Positions 37,580 through 46,600 of a DNA stretch of 64,000 nucleotides are shown piece by piece. The first letter of the stretch is position 1. Each line of letters starts with the position of its first letter. The DNA comes from Pseudomonas koreensis (GTDB lineage Bacteria > Pseudomonadota > Gammaproteobacteria > Pseudomonadales > Pseudomonadaceae), in the NCBI RefSeq assembly GCF_012986595.1, contig NZ_JAAQYM010000003.1:731463-795462 (forward strand). The letters run 5' to 3'. The notes beneath the pieces were generated by a model. It ran no database searches and had not been told where the DNA came from. It saw nothing but the letters and a program-made list of their open reading frames with translations. Both the position numbers and the translations under genes were made by a program.

Positions 37580-38224
37580 ATGTCACGAGTGCGCCTTTTT
37601 CCTGTTTTATGTTTGTCGCTGGTTGCCCTGCTGCACTTGATGCCGGCACAGGCTGACGCTTCTGCGTCATCGCGTCCGCCTGAGTGGGCGCAACCGGTTG
37701 AAGTCCAGTACAACCTGTTCCAGATGTCGCCAACGCTTTACCGCAGTGCCTTGCCGGATGCTGGCGCGGTGCCGTTGCTGAAGAACCTGAAAGTGGCGAC
37801 GGTGATCAACTTCCTGCCGGAAGCCGACAGCCGCTGGCTGTCCGAGCCGGGCATCAATCAGGTGCAACTGCCTTATCGCACCAACCATGTAGATGACGCC
37901 GATGTGCTCAAGGCGTTGCGCGCGATTCAGGCTGCCGAAGCCAATGGCCCGGTGTTGATGCATTGCAAGCACGGTTCCGACCGTACCGGCCTGATGGCTG
38001 CGATGTACCGGATCGTGGTGCAGGGCTGGAGCAAGGAAGACGCGCTGAATGAGATGACTCAGGGCGGGTTTGGTGAAAGCGGCCATTTCAAGGATGGCGT
38101 GCGCTATGTGATGCAGGCCGATGCCGACAAACTGCGCACCGCGCTGGCCAATGGCGATTGCAGCACCAGTGCGTTTGCGACCTGCTCGATGAAGAGCTGG
38201 TTGCAGTCGGTCAATCTCAAATAA
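37580..38224 (+). CDS. tpbA: TpbA-like periplasmic dual-specificity phosphatase
   Basis: The 214-residue protein has a signal peptide ending at AQA (residue 25) and a tyrosine phosphatase domain with the P-loop HCKHGSDRTG (Cys129, Arg135). The VDDAD loop near residue 105 may give the general acid. The blocks MSPTLYRSALPDAG, GPVLMHCKHG and AAMYRIVVQGW closely resemble P. aeruginosa TpbA as I remember it. There TpbA acts in the periplasm on the diguanylate cyclase TpbB/YfiN and lowers c-di-GMP. Neither tpbB nor yfiR is in this window, so the partner here is not shown. No clear Shine-Dalgarno; the start is placed by the signal peptide. Confidence 0.78.
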   Translation: MSRVRLFPVLCLSLVALLHLMPAQADASASSRPPEWAQPVEVQYNLFQMSPTLYRSALPDAGAVPLLKNLKVATVINFLPEADSRWLSEPGINQVQLPYRTNHVDDADVLKALRAIQAAEANGPVLMHCKHGSDRTGLMAAMYRIVVQGWSKEDALNEMTQGGFGESGHFKDGVRYVMQADADKLRTALANGDCSTSAFATCSMKSWLQSVNLK

Positions 38225-38229
38225 GCCGA

Positions 38230-38258
38230 GCCCTCCACGGCGTTGCACCGTGGAGGGC
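38230..38258. terminator. Hairpin between convergent tpbA-like and yheV genes
   Basis: GCCCTCCACGG and CCGTGGAGGGC form an 11-base stem with a seven-base loop six bases after the tpbA-like stop. No T-run follows, so it is a weak terminator or an end-protecting stem. Confidence 0.55.
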
Positions 38259-38269
38259 TATTCACCGGC

Positions 38270-38557
38270 TCAGTCTTCGGACTTTTTCTTCAGTTTCGGA
38301 TTCGGGAAGAACTGGACCGCCTGCACCGTCTTGTCCGGCGCAGGCTTGTTGAGCGCGCTGGTGTTGACCCGCGTGCCCAGCTCTTTCGGTACCGACAGCC
38401 CTTGTTCGTTCAGCGTATCGGAGTAACCGCAGGCCACGCACTCGCGGTGCGGCACGTTGTCTTCGCTCCACATCATCAGCTTGTCCGGCTCGCTGCACGC
38501 CGGGCAGACAGCCCCGGCGATAAAGCGTTTCTTGGTAATCACAGGAGCCTCACTCAT
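38270..38557 (-). CDS. yheV: YheV family zinc-ribbon protein
   Basis: The 95-residue protein has a small zinc ribbon formed by CPAC and CVAC, in the context FIAGAVCPACSEPDKLMMW and RECVACGYSD, followed by a disordered basic tail. The family (DUF2387/YheV) lies beside prlC in E. coli as well as in Pseudomonas. Its function is unknown. The start overlaps the prlC stop by four bases, showing coupling to the peptidase. Confidence 0.87.
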   Translation of the reverse strand: MSEAPVITKKRFIAGAVCPACSEPDKLMMWSEDNVPHRECVACGYSDTLNEQGLSVPKELGTRVNTSALNKPAPDKTVQAVQFFPNPKLKKKSED

Positions 38558-40605
38558 GCTGCCGCGTCCTCACTCAGGCCGCTATGGCGCAAGAGTGCGT
38601 CAATCGATGGCTCGCGGCCACGGAAGTCGACGAACAGCACCATCGGCGCCTGCGAACCGCCACGGGCCAGAATCGCTTCGCGGAAGGCACGACCGGTGTC
38701 GGCGTTGAGCACGCCGTCCTCTTCGAACTTGGAGAAGGCATCTGCCGACAGCACTTCGGCCCACTTGTAGCTGTAATAGCCAGCCGCGTAACCGCCGGCG
38801 AAGATGTGCGCGAAGCTGTTGGGGAAGCGGTTGTACGCCGGAGGACGCATGACCGACACCTCGTCGCGCACGCCTTCCAGCACCTGGGCAACGCTGCGGC
38901 CATCACCGTGGGTGGCGTGCAGTTCGAAGTCGAACAGCGAGAATTCCAGCTGGCGAACCATCATCAGCCCGGACTGGAAGTTCTTCGCCGCGAGCATTTT
39001 TTCCAGCAGGTCCTGTGGCAGCGGCTCGCCGGTTTCGTAATGACCGGAAATCAGCGCCAGGCCTTCCGGCTCCCAGCACCAGTTTTCCATGAACTGGCTC
39101 GGCAGCTCGACCGCGTCCCATGCCACGCCGTTGATCCCGGAGACACCGGCATGATCAACGCGGGTCAGGAGGTGATGCAGGCCATGGCCGAATTCGTGGA
39201 ACAGGGTGGTCACCTCATCGTGGGTCAGCAGCGCAGGCTTGCCGCTGTCGGCCGGGGTGAAGTTGCACACCAGGTTGGCGACCGGGCTTTGCAGCACGCC
39301 GTCGACGGTACGACGACGGTCGCGGGCGCCGTCCATCCAGGCACCGCCGCGCTTGTTGGCGCGGGCGTAGAGGTCGAAGAAGAAGCGGCCGACGTGCTGG
39401 CCGTTTTCCTTGATCTCGAACAGGCGCACGTCGGGGTGCCAGGTGTCGAAGCCTTTCAGTTCGGCGATTTCGATGCCGTACAGGCGCTGGACGATGGCGA
39501 ACAGACCGCCGAGGACTTTATCGATCGGGAAGTAGGCGCGCAGGGTTTCCTGAGCGACGCTGTAGCGTTGCTCGCGGAGTTTTTCGCCGTAGAAACCGCT
39601 GTCCCAGCTTTGCAGATCGGCGCAGCCCTGTTCGGCGGCGAAGGCACGCAACTGTTGCAGGTCCTGTGCGGCAAACGGCTTGCTGCGCTTGGCCAGGTCG
39701 CGCAGGAAGCTCAGCACCTGATCGCTGGACTCGGCCATCTTGGTCGCCAGGCTCAGCTCGGAGAAGCTGGCGAAACCCAACAATTTGGCCAGTTCCTGGC
39801 GCAGGTCGAGGATCTCTTCCATCACCGGGCCGTTGTCGTTCTGCCCGGCGTTCGGGCCTTGATCCGAGGCACGGGTGCAGTAGGCGGCGTAGACTTCTTC
39901 ACGCAGCGCGCGATCTTGCGCGTAGGTCATCACCGCGTAGTAGCTCGGGAATTCCAGGGTGATCAGCCAGCCATCGAGGCCCTTGGCCTGTGCGGCAGCC
40001 GCCATTTGCGCCTTGGCCGAATCGGTCAGGCCGGCGAGGGCGGCTTCGTCGGTGACGTGCTTGGTCCAGGCTTGCGTGGCGTCGAGCAACTGGTTGGAGA
40101 AGCGGCTGCCCAGCTCGGACAGTTTGCTCTGCACTTCGGCGTAGCGCTTCTGCTCGGCTTCCGGCAGGTCGATACCCGACAGGCGGAAATCGCGCAGGGC
40201 GTGTTCCAGAATCGTCTTTTGCGCCACGTCGAAACCGGCGGCTTCCGGGCTGTTGGCCAGCGCTTCATAAGCCTGGAACAGCTCGCGGTTCTGGCCCATC
40301 TCGGTGGAGTAGGCGCTCAGGGCCGGCAGGCACGACTCGTAGGCTTCGCGCAGTTCGGCGCTGTTGCACACGGCGTTGAGGTGACTGACCGGGCTCCAGG
40401 CGGCGCCGAGGCGATCATTGAGTTCGTCCATCGCCAATACCAGGCCGGCCCAGGTAGGGTTCTGGCCTTGGGTCTTGAGGATCTCGGCAATGGCGGCGCG
40501 GTTGTCGGCCAGAATGGTTTCAATCGCTGGCAGCACATGTTCGGCACGGATCGTGGAGAACGGGGGCAGGTCGTAGGACTGCAGAAGAGGGTTGTTCACG
40601 CTCAC
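38554..40605 (-). CDS. prlC: Oligopeptidase A
   Basis: The 683-residue cytosolic M3 family zinc metallopeptidase degrades short peptides, including cleaved signal peptides. The zinc site LFHEFGHGLHHLLT is complete, with the later Glu ligand in NGVAWDAVELPSQFMENW. GTG at 40603-40605 (MSVNNPLLQSYDLPPF) with AAGG eight bases before it is chosen over an upstream frame extension. It is divergent from the gamma carbonic anhydrase gene; the 88-base gap holds both promoters. Confidence 0.95.
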   Translation of the reverse strand: MSVNNPLLQSYDLPPFSTIRAEHVLPAIETILADNRAAIAEILKTQGQNPTWAGLVLAMDELNDRLGAAWSPVSHLNAVCNSAELREAYESCLPALSAYSTEMGQNRELFQAYEALANSPEAAGFDVAQKTILEHALRDFRLSGIDLPEAEQKRYAEVQSKLSELGSRFSNQLLDATQAWTKHVTDEAALAGLTDSAKAQMAAAAQAKGLDGWLITLEFPSYYAVMTYAQDRALREEVYAAYCTRASDQGPNAGQNDNGPVMEEILDLRQELAKLLGFASFSELSLATKMAESSDQVLSFLRDLAKRSKPFAAQDLQQLRAFAAEQGCADLQSWDSGFYGEKLREQRYSVAQETLRAYFPIDKVLGGLFAIVQRLYGIEIAELKGFDTWHPDVRLFEIKENGQHVGRFFFDLYARANKRGGAWMDGARDRRRTVDGVLQSPVANLVCNFTPADSGKPALLTHDEVTTLFHEFGHGLHHLLTRVDHAGVSGINGVAWDAVELPSQFMENWCWEPEGLALISGHYETGEPLPQDLLEKMLAAKNFQSGLMMVRQLEFSLFDFELHATHGDGRSVAQVLEGVRDEVSVMRPPAYNRFPNSFAHIFAGGYAAGYYSYKWAEVLSADAFSKFEEDGVLNADTGRAFREAILARGGSQAPMVLFVDFRGREPSIDALLRHSGLSEDAAA

Positions 40606-40693
40606 GGTTGGCACCTTGGCTGGGGAAACATGCAACCATCTTAATTACAATCGGCATTCACCGCAGCTATCGGCGACAGAGAGAGAACTTATC

Positions 40694-41239
40694 GTGTCCG
40701 TTCGCAAGTATCAGAATCACACCCCGCAGCTCAGCAAAGGCGCGTTTGTCGACGCCTCGGCGGTGGTGATCGGCGACGTCGAAATCGGCGAAGACAGCTC
40801 CGTGTGGCCGCTGACCGTGATCCGCGGCGACATGCACCGCATCCGTATCGGCGCGCGCACCAGCGTGCAGGACGGCTGCGTGCTGCACATCACCCATGCC
40901 GGCCCGTTCAACCCGGACGGCTTCCCGCTATTGATCGGTGACGACGTGACCATTGCCCACAAGGTCATGCTGCATGGCTGCAGCGTCGGCAGCCGCGTGC
41001 TGATCGGCATGGGCAGCATCGTCATGGACGGCGCAGTGGTCGAGGATGACGTGATCATCGGCGCCGGCAGTCTGGTGCCCCCGGGCAAGCGCCTGGAAAG
41101 CGGCTTCCTCTACGTGGGCAGCCCGGTGAAACAAGTCCGCCCGCTGACCGACAAGGAACGCGCCTTTTTCACCTACAGCGCGGCGAACTACGTGAAGCTC
41201 AAGGATCTGCACCTGGCCGAAGGCTACGACCAGCGCTGA
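40694..41239 (+). CDS. Gamma carbonic anhydrase-like hexapeptide protein (YrdA type)
   Basis: The 181-residue protein is a left-handed beta-helix with hexapeptide repeats (VDASAVVIGDVEIGEDSSVWPLTVIRGD). The His residues HITH and IAHKVMLHGC match the metal ligands of the gamma-class (CamH/YrdA) family. GTG at 40694 with GAGAGA before it is chosen; the upstream frame has no repeats. Enzyme activity is not certain, since many homologues are untested. Confidence 0.9.
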   Translation: MSVRKYQNHTPQLSKGAFVDASAVVIGDVEIGEDSSVWPLTVIRGDMHRIRIGARTSVQDGCVLHITHAGPFNPDGFPLLIGDDVTIAHKVMLHGCSVGSRVLIGMGSIVMDGAVVEDDVIIGAGSLVPPGKRLESGFLYVGSPVKQVRPLTDKERAFFTYSAANYVKLKDLHLAEGYDQR

Positions 41240-41267
41240 ATCGCCTTACACCTGCTCAGGATTTCTC

Positions 41268-41918
41268 ATGCATTACCAAACCGTACTGTTCGACCTCGAT
41301 GGCACCCTGACCGACCCGCGTGAGGGCATCACCCGTTCCATCCAGTTCGCCTTGAGCAAGCTCGGCATCGATGAGCCGGACCTGACCAAGCTCGAACACT
41401 TCATCGGCCCGCCGCTGTTGCAGGCGTTCATGCAGTTCTATGATTTCGATGAGGCCAAGGCCTGGGAAGCAGTGAACTTCTATCGCGAGCGCTTCAAGGT
41501 CACCGGCCTCTACGAAAACCGCGTGTTCGACGGCGTCACGCCATTGCTCGAAACCCTGAGCGGCCAGGGGCGACAGCTGTATATCGCGACCTCCAAGCCA
41601 TGGGTATTCGCCCGCGAGATCGCCCGGCATTTCGACTTCGCCAAACATTTCAAGGTGATCTACGGCAGTGAACTGGATGGCACGCGGACCAATAAGGTCG
41701 AGCTGATTGCGCACCTGGTGGCCGAAGAAGGGCTGGACCCGGCCACTACGCTGATGATCGGCGATCGCAAGCACGACCTGATTGGCGCGCGCAGCAACGG
41801 GCTCGACGCGGCGGCGGTAGGTTACGGGTTTGGCAGTTTTGAAGAGTTGAATGCCGAAGCGCCGGCTTATCACTGTGAAACGCTGGCGGAGTTGCATCAG
41901 GCGTTTTTGCGACGCTGA
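41268..41918 (+). CDS. HAD family phosphatase, phosphoglycolate phosphatase-like
   Basis: The 216-residue protein has the HAD motifs FDLDGTLTDP (catalytic Asp pair), IATSKP (Thr/Ser), the Lys in TNKVELI and MIGDRKHDLIGARSNG (metal Asp). The alpha-helical cap follows motif I (ITRSIQFALSKLGI), as in Gph-type enzymes. Substrate is unknown. It starts 28 bases after the gamma carbonic anhydrase gene and the two may be cotranscribed. Confidence 0.88.
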   Translation: MHYQTVLFDLDGTLTDPREGITRSIQFALSKLGIDEPDLTKLEHFIGPPLLQAFMQFYDFDEAKAWEAVNFYRERFKVTGLYENRVFDGVTPLLETLSGQGRQLYIATSKPWVFAREIARHFDFAKHFKVIYGSELDGTRTNKVELIAHLVAEEGLDPATTLMIGDRKHDLIGARSNGLDAAAVGYGFGSFEELNAEAPAYHCETLAELHQAFLRR

Positions 41919-41928
41919 TCAGATTGCT

Positions 41929-41993
41929 ATCGCGAGCAGGCTCACTCTTACATTTGGAATGCGTTCCCCTGTAGGAGTGAGCCTGCTCGCGAT
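41929..41993. repeat. REP-type inverted repeat, family C
   Basis: ATCGCGAGCAGGCTCACTC and the inverse ending CTGCTCGCGAT flank about 22 bases. It separates the convergent HAD and peptidase genes. A second copy lies at 44412-44485. Confidence 0.85.
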
Positions 41994-42010
41994 GGCGTCT
42001 TCCAATCAAC

Positions 42011-43093
42011 TCAACTGTTTGTATCTACCAATATTTTCAAAGCCGCCTTGCGCTTCTCGACAGGCAAATCCCCCAACTTCTCAACCTCAGCATAAAACCG
42101 CACCCAATCCCCCCCAACTTGCCTGAACAGCGCTGCAAACGCCGGTACCCACTGGTCATACAGCCCGAACGGCAACAACCGCGCATTGTTCAGCGGCATA
42201 TTCACCCAGGCGTCATAGCGCTTGTCCCCGGCCCACAGGCTGTCGCGCATCAGTCGATATTCGCGACGAAACTGCTCGAACGTTGCCGCTTTGCGCTCGC
42301 GCATCTGCTCGGCCGGCAGTGCCTGGGCATAGAGCTTTTCCAGGCGTGAGCGCGTTTCCAGAACCAACTCGATGAACTGGTCACGTTGCTGGAGGCGCGA
42401 GTCGGTGTCCGGTGGCAGGCCCCGAAACGCCCGCCACTGCCGGGTGCCTTCCTGTTCCACAAACGTGGCAAAGGACTCGTTGAACTCGGTGTCGTCCTGC
42501 ACATAGAAGCGCTGGTGCGCCAATTCATGGAAGATCAGCGTGGCCAGGCGCTCGTCGCCCCAGCCCATCATCGAATTGAGAATCGGGTCGTTGAACCAGC
42601 CCAGGGTCGAATAGGCCTCGACGCCGCCAATCGACACGTCCATGCCTTGCAGGCGCTGGATCGCCGCTTCACCACGGGCGGCGCTCTGGGTGTAGTAGCC
42701 GCGATAGGCCACGCAACCGGCGATCGGGAAGCAATGGTTCTGCGGGGTCAGAGAAAACTCCGGGGTGGCGAACACGTTCCACACCACGTAAGGCCGGCCA
42801 ATGTCGGCGTACAGGCGATAGCTCTGGTTGTCCGGCAGGTGCAGCTGTTCGCTGGCGAAGGCCCGAGCCTTCTGCGACTGGATCAGGTGCGTGCGCAATG
42901 CCGCATCGCGGCTGGGGTCGGCGATCACCTTGGTCACCGGCTCGCGCGCCCGCAGCAGTTGCAGCTGACCGCTGGCCAGCTGGCTGTAATAGCTGACGCT
43001 GGAACAACCGTTGAGCAACAAAAACATCACACCCGGAAACAAAATCCGAAAAACGCGATCAAGTAACCCATGGCTTGGAAGCGGCCTGCTCAA
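42011..43093 (-). CDS. Predicted aminopeptidase lipoprotein (COG4324 type)
   Basis: The 360-residue protein has a zinc-type FHELAHQRFY (HExxH), followed by NESFATFVEQEG that could supply the third ligand Glu, which fits the predicted aminopeptidases of COG4324. The N terminus has an arginine, then FPGVMFLLLNGC, a lipobox with Cys near residue 29, so it is likely a lipoprotein. The TTG start at 43093 has AAAGGA eight bases before it; an ATG 22 codons downstream would remove most of the signal. It is divergent from the twin lipoproteins. Confidence 0.8.
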   Translation of the reverse strand: MSRPLPSHGLLDRVFRILFPGVMFLLLNGCSSVSYYSQLASGQLQLLRAREPVTKVIADPSRDAALRTHLIQSQKARAFASEQLHLPDNQSYRLYADIGRPYVVWNVFATPEFSLTPQNHCFPIAGCVAYRGYYTQSAARGEAAIQRLQGMDVSIGGVEAYSTLGWFNDPILNSMMGWGDERLATLIFHELAHQRFYVQDDTEFNESFATFVEQEGTRQWRAFRGLPPDTDSRLQQRDQFIELVLETRSRLEKLYAQALPAEQMRERKAATFEQFRREYRLMRDSLWAGDKRYDAWVNMPLNNARLLPFGLYDQWVPAFAALFRQVGGDWVRFYAEVEKLGDLPVEKRKAALKILVDTNS

Positions 43094-43151
43094 AATAAAA
43101 ATCCTTTGGAAAGTCTGCCCGCAAGACTATCCCGCCATTTGGAGCTTCGCT

Positions 43152-43574
43152 ATGCGCATGTTGTTGCTGACAGGAGGCCTGCTGACGCTGGCCGGTTGTG
43201 CCGGATTCGGAATGCCCGACCCTGACCCCTCGCAAGCCTGGATCGACCTCGATGCCCGGCAACAGGACACGGCGCTGCAAGCGCTGAAAGTCGATGACAA
43301 GGCGACCGTCGACAAACGTTATTTTGAAGTTGAGCCCGGCAGCCACCAATTGCAGGTGCGCTATCAATTCCCGGTCGACGCCACCAACATCGGCCCCGAT
43401 GCCGAGCCACTGTGGCGCGACTGTCAATTGAATGTGAAGTTCAAGGATTTCAGCGCGGGTCAGCGCTATCAACTGCAGGCCGGCAGCATCGGTTTCCGGC
43501 CATGGGCGAAGCTTTATGATGAACAGCGCAAAGTCGTGGGGCAGGGCACACCCGCGGGCTGCCAGAAAACCTGA
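43152..43574 (+). CDS. Small lipoprotein, first of a tandem pair
   Basis: The 140-residue protein has a lipoprotein signal MRMLLLTGGLLTLAGC (Cys16). The rest is a soluble domain with SQAWIDLD, PGSHQLQVRYQF and AGQRYQLQAGSIGF. The same landmarks recur in the next gene, so the two are tandem duplicates. They correspond by position to PA0062-PA0061. The family is unnamed as far as I recall. GGAG lies before the ATG. Confidence 0.8.
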   Translation: MRMLLLTGGLLTLAGCAGFGMPDPDPSQAWIDLDARQQDTALQALKVDDKATVDKRYFEVEPGSHQLQVRYQFPVDATNIGPDAEPLWRDCQLNVKFKDFSAGQRYQLQAGSIGFRPWAKLYDEQRKVVGQGTPAGCQKT

Positions 43575-43614
43575 TCGGGATTATGCTGGATGTCCAAATC
43601 ACAGGACATTGATC

Positions 43615-44034
43615 ATGCACAGGTTGACGTTGTTGCTCGCCGCAAGTCTGCTTGCCGGCTGTCAGAGCCCGATGCCGGCAGCCGATCCCGCCAAGGCCTG
43701 GGTCGACTTTTCGATGCCGACACCCGGCGGTAAAGTGCTGATGGCTGAACGGCTGGACAACGTGCGCCTGCGGGACGGGCGCTTTTTCCAGGTCGCGCCG
43801 GGCAGTCATGAGCTGACGGTGCGCTTCGATTTCGAAATCTTCGGTGGCAGCCAAGGCATGGACACTGACCCGCAAGAGCGTCTGTGTTACATGACCGTGC
43901 GCTACGATCATTTCGAAGCCGGGCATCGTTACCGTCTTGAAGCCCGGTCGCTGGCGTTCACGCCGAGTGCTCGGTTGATCAATCGCCAAGGGCAGATAGT
44001 TGCCGAAGAACGCCAGATCAACTGCGTGCCTTGA
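43615..44034 (+). CDS. Small lipoprotein, second of a tandem pair
   Basis: The 139-residue paralogue has the signal MHRLTLLLAASLLAGC (Cys16), then DPAKAWVDF, PGSHELTVRFDF, AGHRYRLEARSLAFTPSARL and a terminal Cys (INCVP). The shared order of landmarks with the preceding gene supports duplication and divergence. The first copy also ends with a Cys near its C terminus, so a disulfide is possible in each. Forty bases separate them, so one operon is likely. Confidence 0.8.
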   Translation: MHRLTLLLAASLLAGCQSPMPAADPAKAWVDFSMPTPGGKVLMAERLDNVRLRDGRFFQVAPGSHELTVRFDFEIFGGSQGMDTDPQERLCYMTVRYDHFEAGHRYRLEARSLAFTPSARLINRQGQIVAEERQINCVP

Positions 44035-44042
44035 GCGGAATG

Positions 44043-44282
44043 TCAGATGTCATTCTTCTGGTAGACAATCGCTTTTGTGCCGTTTTCGCAGGTGCCGACA
44101 ACCATCGCCACATCGTGCTTGTCGGCCTCTTCCTTGCTGACAATTTCCAGTGTGTAGGACGGCACTGCATTCGCCTGGATTTTTACTTCGATCTCTTTCT
44201 TCAATTCTTCACAATCTTTCGGTGCGGCCAGAACCGTTGTGGCCAGTGCACTGCAGAGAATAGCCAAGCCAATACGTTTCAT
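44043..44282 (-). CDS. DUF1161 secreted protein
   Basis: The 79-residue protein has a signal peptide ending at VLA (residue 19) and a small domain with KDCEELKKEIEVKIQ, SYTLEIV and VGTCENGTKAIVYQK, which fits DUF1161. Two Cys likely form a disulfide in the periplasm. A paralogue lies at 46252-46476. Function unknown. It converges with the second tandem lipoprotein, eight bases apart. GGGAGC stands before the ATG. Confidence 0.85.
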   Translation of the reverse strand: MKRIGLAILCSALATTVLAAPKDCEELKKEIEVKIQANAVPSYTLEIVSKEEADKHDVAMVVGTCENGTKAIVYQKNDI

Positions 44283-44411
44283 AGATGAAGCTCCCTGGTG
44301 CAGCGCGCACGGGCGTGCGCTGAAGCTGCTGTCACGTATTCGACCATATTTTTGCGCAGCGGGTTCTGACTTCGCTCACATCTTCAAGTACTGCGGTAAC
44401 TTTGGATCGCC

Positions 44412-44485
44412 ATCACGAGCAGGCTCGCCCCCACATTGGACGTGTTCACAACACACATCCCCTGTGGGAGCGAGCCTGCTCGCGA
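44412..44485. repeat. REP-type inverted repeat, family C
   Basis: ATCACGAGCAGGCTCGCCCC and the inverse, ending GCCTGCTCGCGA, flank about 27 bases. It sits between osmC (upstream end) and the DUF1161 gene promoter, that is between co-directional genes. Confidence 0.82.
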
Positions 44486-44505
44486 AGGGGCCAGTCAGCG
44501 CCGAC

Positions 44506-44937
44506 TCAGCTGACCAACGAAGCTTCAAGGGTGATCTTGGCATTCAACACCTTGGACACCGGGCATCCTTCCTTGGCCTTGTTGCTCAGTTCTTCAAACT
44601 GCGCCTGGGTCGCCCCCGGGATTTTCGCCTTGAGGATCAGCTTCACCGCAGTGATCGCAAAACCGCCCTCGACTTGATCCAGAGTGACTTCAGCGTTGGT
44701 GTCGATGCTCTCGGCCGTCAGGCCGGCATCGCCGAGAATCATCGAAAACGCCATGGAAAAACAGCCGGCATGGGCCGCGCCAATCAGTTCTTCCGGGTTG
44801 GTGCCCTTGCCGCCTTCGAAGCGGGCCTTGAAGCCGTAGGGCGCTTCTCTGAGGACACCGGTTTCGGTCGAGATCGAGCCGATGCCGGTTTTCAGATCGC
44901 CTGCCCAATGTGCGGATGCTTTCTTCACGATAGCCAT
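44506..44937 (-). CDS. osmC: Organic hydroperoxide reductase OsmC
   Basis: The 143-residue cytosolic enzyme reduces organic peroxides. The two catalytic Cys are in AAHAGCFSMAFS and EGCPVSKVLNA, the arrangement of OsmC. KTNPEELIGAAHAG-like spacing (GTNPEELIGAAHAG) is also typical. ATG at 44937 has GAGGAGG five bases before it; the longer frame upstream is not conserved. OsmC is usually stress and stationary-phase induced; the 240-base gap to the divergent monooxygenase gene holds both promoters. Confidence 0.94.
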   Translation of the reverse strand: MAIVKKASAHWAGDLKTGIGSISTETGVLREAPYGFKARFEGGKGTNPEELIGAAHAGCFSMAFSMILGDAGLTAESIDTNAEVTLDQVEGGFAITAVKLILKAKIPGATQAQFEELSNKAKEGCPVSKVLNAKITLEASLVS

Positions 44938-45177
44938 GTCTGCCTCCTCAAGATCTGGCGCGGAACGCCGCGCCGTCGTGGTTTTGCTTGCAAGGCTTCT
45001 GAGGATAGACGCCGGGACAAAGTTCAGCTCATCTGAATGGTTGACTTTTTTAGTAGGAAATTTTGCCTGCGCTATTGAAATTCGGGTATATGCCCTCATT
45101 GCACAAAACACGCTTATGGATTCGGCAGGTTTTCGTTAGCAAGAAAAACCTGCCTCCTCACTCGGAGAAGCAGGTTT

Positions 45178-46179
45178 ATGAAGCAACTCTCAGATGTAAA
45201 ATTTTCTACCCTCGATCTGGTGCCGGTGCGCGAAAACGGCAGCCCGGCGCAGTCGCTGCGCAACTCGCTGGACCTGGCGCAGCACGTCGAGAAGCTCGGC
45301 TATACCCGGTTCTGGGTCGCCGAGCACCACAACATGGACGGCATCGCCAGTTCGGCCACCTCGGTGTTGCTGGGCTATCTGGCCGGCGGCACCTCGACGA
45401 TTCGCGTCGGCTCCGGCGGCGTCATGCTGCCCAACCACGCGCCGCTGGTGATCGCCGAACAGTTCGGCACCCTGGAAAGCCTGTATCCGGGACGCATCGA
45501 CCTGGGTCTGGGCCGTGCGCCGGGTTCCGATCAAATGACTGCCCGTGCCCTGCGCCGTGAACGCTCCGGCAGTGCCGATGACTTCCCGGAAGACGTCGCC
45601 GAGCTGGCGCGTTTCCTCGGTCCGCGCACCCCGGATCAGCGGGTAATCGCCATGCCCGGCACCGGCACCCATGTGCCGATCTGGTTGCTCGGTTCCAGTC
45701 TGTTCAGTGCGCAACTGGCCGGTGAGCGCGGTTTGCCTTATGCCTTTGCCTCGCACTTCGCGCCGCGTTTCATGCATGAGGCGATTCGGGTCTATCGCAA
45801 CCACTTCAAACCGTCGGCGGTGCTCGATAAACCGTACGTGATGCTCGGTGTGCCGCTGGTGGCGGCGGATACCGATGAGCAGGCCGACTACTTGGCGACG
45901 TCGGTGTACCAGCGCATTCTCGCGTTGATGCGTGGGCAGAGTCTGGTGCAGCGTCCGCCAGTGAAAAGCATGGACGGCCTGTGGCTGCCCCATGAGCGCG
46001 AGGCGGTGGGTGATTTCCTCGGTCTGGCGATGGTCGGCAGCCCGCAGAAGATCCGTGCGAAGCTGGAGGTGCTGGTCGAGCAGACCCAGGCCGATGAGCT
46101 GATTTTCACCTGCGACCTGTATGAGCATGCCGATCGCCTGCATTCCTATGAATTGCTGGCGCAGGTGATGAAGGGCTGA
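45178..46179 (+). CDS. LLM class flavin-dependent monooxygenase
   Basis: The 333-residue protein is of the bacterial luciferase-like fold and probably uses FMNH2. The block [20 protein letters not shown] and [13 protein letters not shown], then [22 protein letters not shown] and [13 protein letters not shown], are characteristic. The substrate is unknown. GGAGAAGCAGG lies before the ATG. A terminator shared with the convergent DUF1161 gene follows. Confidence 0.9.
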   Translation: MKQLSDVKFSTLDLVPVRENGSPAQSLRNSLDLAQHVEKLGYTRFWVAEHHNMDGIASSATSVLLGYLAGGTSTIRVGSGGVMLPNHAPLVIAEQFGTLESLYPGRIDLGLGRAPGSDQMTARALRRERSGSADDFPEDVAELARFLGPRTPDQRVIAMPGTGTHVPIWLLGSSLFSAQLAGERGLPYAFASHFAPRFMHEAIRVYRNHFKPSAVLDKPYVMLGVPLVAADTDEQADYLATSVYQRILALMRGQSLVQRPPVKSMDGLWLPHEREAVGDFLGLAMVGSPQKIRAKLEVLVEQTQADELIFTCDLYEHADRLHSYELLAQVMKG

Positions 46180-46206
46180 CGCCCGCAATAGAAAATCATC
46201 ACCCAC

Positions 46207-46236
46207 AAAAAAGCCGACGCCTTCGCGTCGGCTTTT
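46207..46236. terminator. Bidirectional terminator, monooxygenase / DUF1161
   Basis: GCCGACGC and GCGTCGGC form a perfect stem with a CTTC loop, preceded by six A and followed by four T. It lies between two convergent genes and suits both. Confidence 0.88.
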
Positions 46237-46251
46237 GCATTTCAATCGCGA

Positions 46252-46476
46252 TCACCCGCGTTTGTAGACGATTTCCTTGGTGCCGCCCTCGCAGGTACCG
46301 TTGACCTTGCCATCCGTTGCGGTGCCCTTATCAACAATCTCTAGCGAATACCCTGAAACGCCCTTGGCATCCAGCTTCGCCGCAATCTCGCTTTTCAGCT
46401 CTTCACAAGGCTTGCCAGCAGCAAACGCGCCACCCGCAAGGCTCAACAAACCTACTGCCAATATGAACTTCTTCAT
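46252..46476 (-). CDS. DUF1161 secreted protein, second copy
   Basis: The 74-residue protein has a signal peptide ending at AFA (residue 19) and GKPCEELKSEIAAKLDAKGVSG, YSLEIVDK and NGTCEGGTKEIVYKRG. It closely resembles the copy at 44043-44282, and the two Cys are kept. ATG at 46476 has GGGAG eight bases before it. Function unknown. Confidence 0.85.
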   Translation of the reverse strand: MKKFILAVGLLSLAGGAFAAGKPCEELKSEIAAKLDAKGVSGYSLEIVDKGTATDGKVNGTCEGGTKEIVYKRG

Positions 46477-46600
46477 CGGTCGCACTCCCTGGTCGGATTA
46501 AAAGAGGCGGGCATCGGGCATCCCGATGCACTCACCTTGTAGCGCTTTGCCATTCCTATGGCACTCGGCCAGCGCGCAAGTTCAGAAGCGTAGCGCAAAC

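Noticed and set aside
38584..40644. A 686-codon open frame opposite prlC
   Set aside because: Antisense of an M3 peptidase with complete zinc motif; no independent support.
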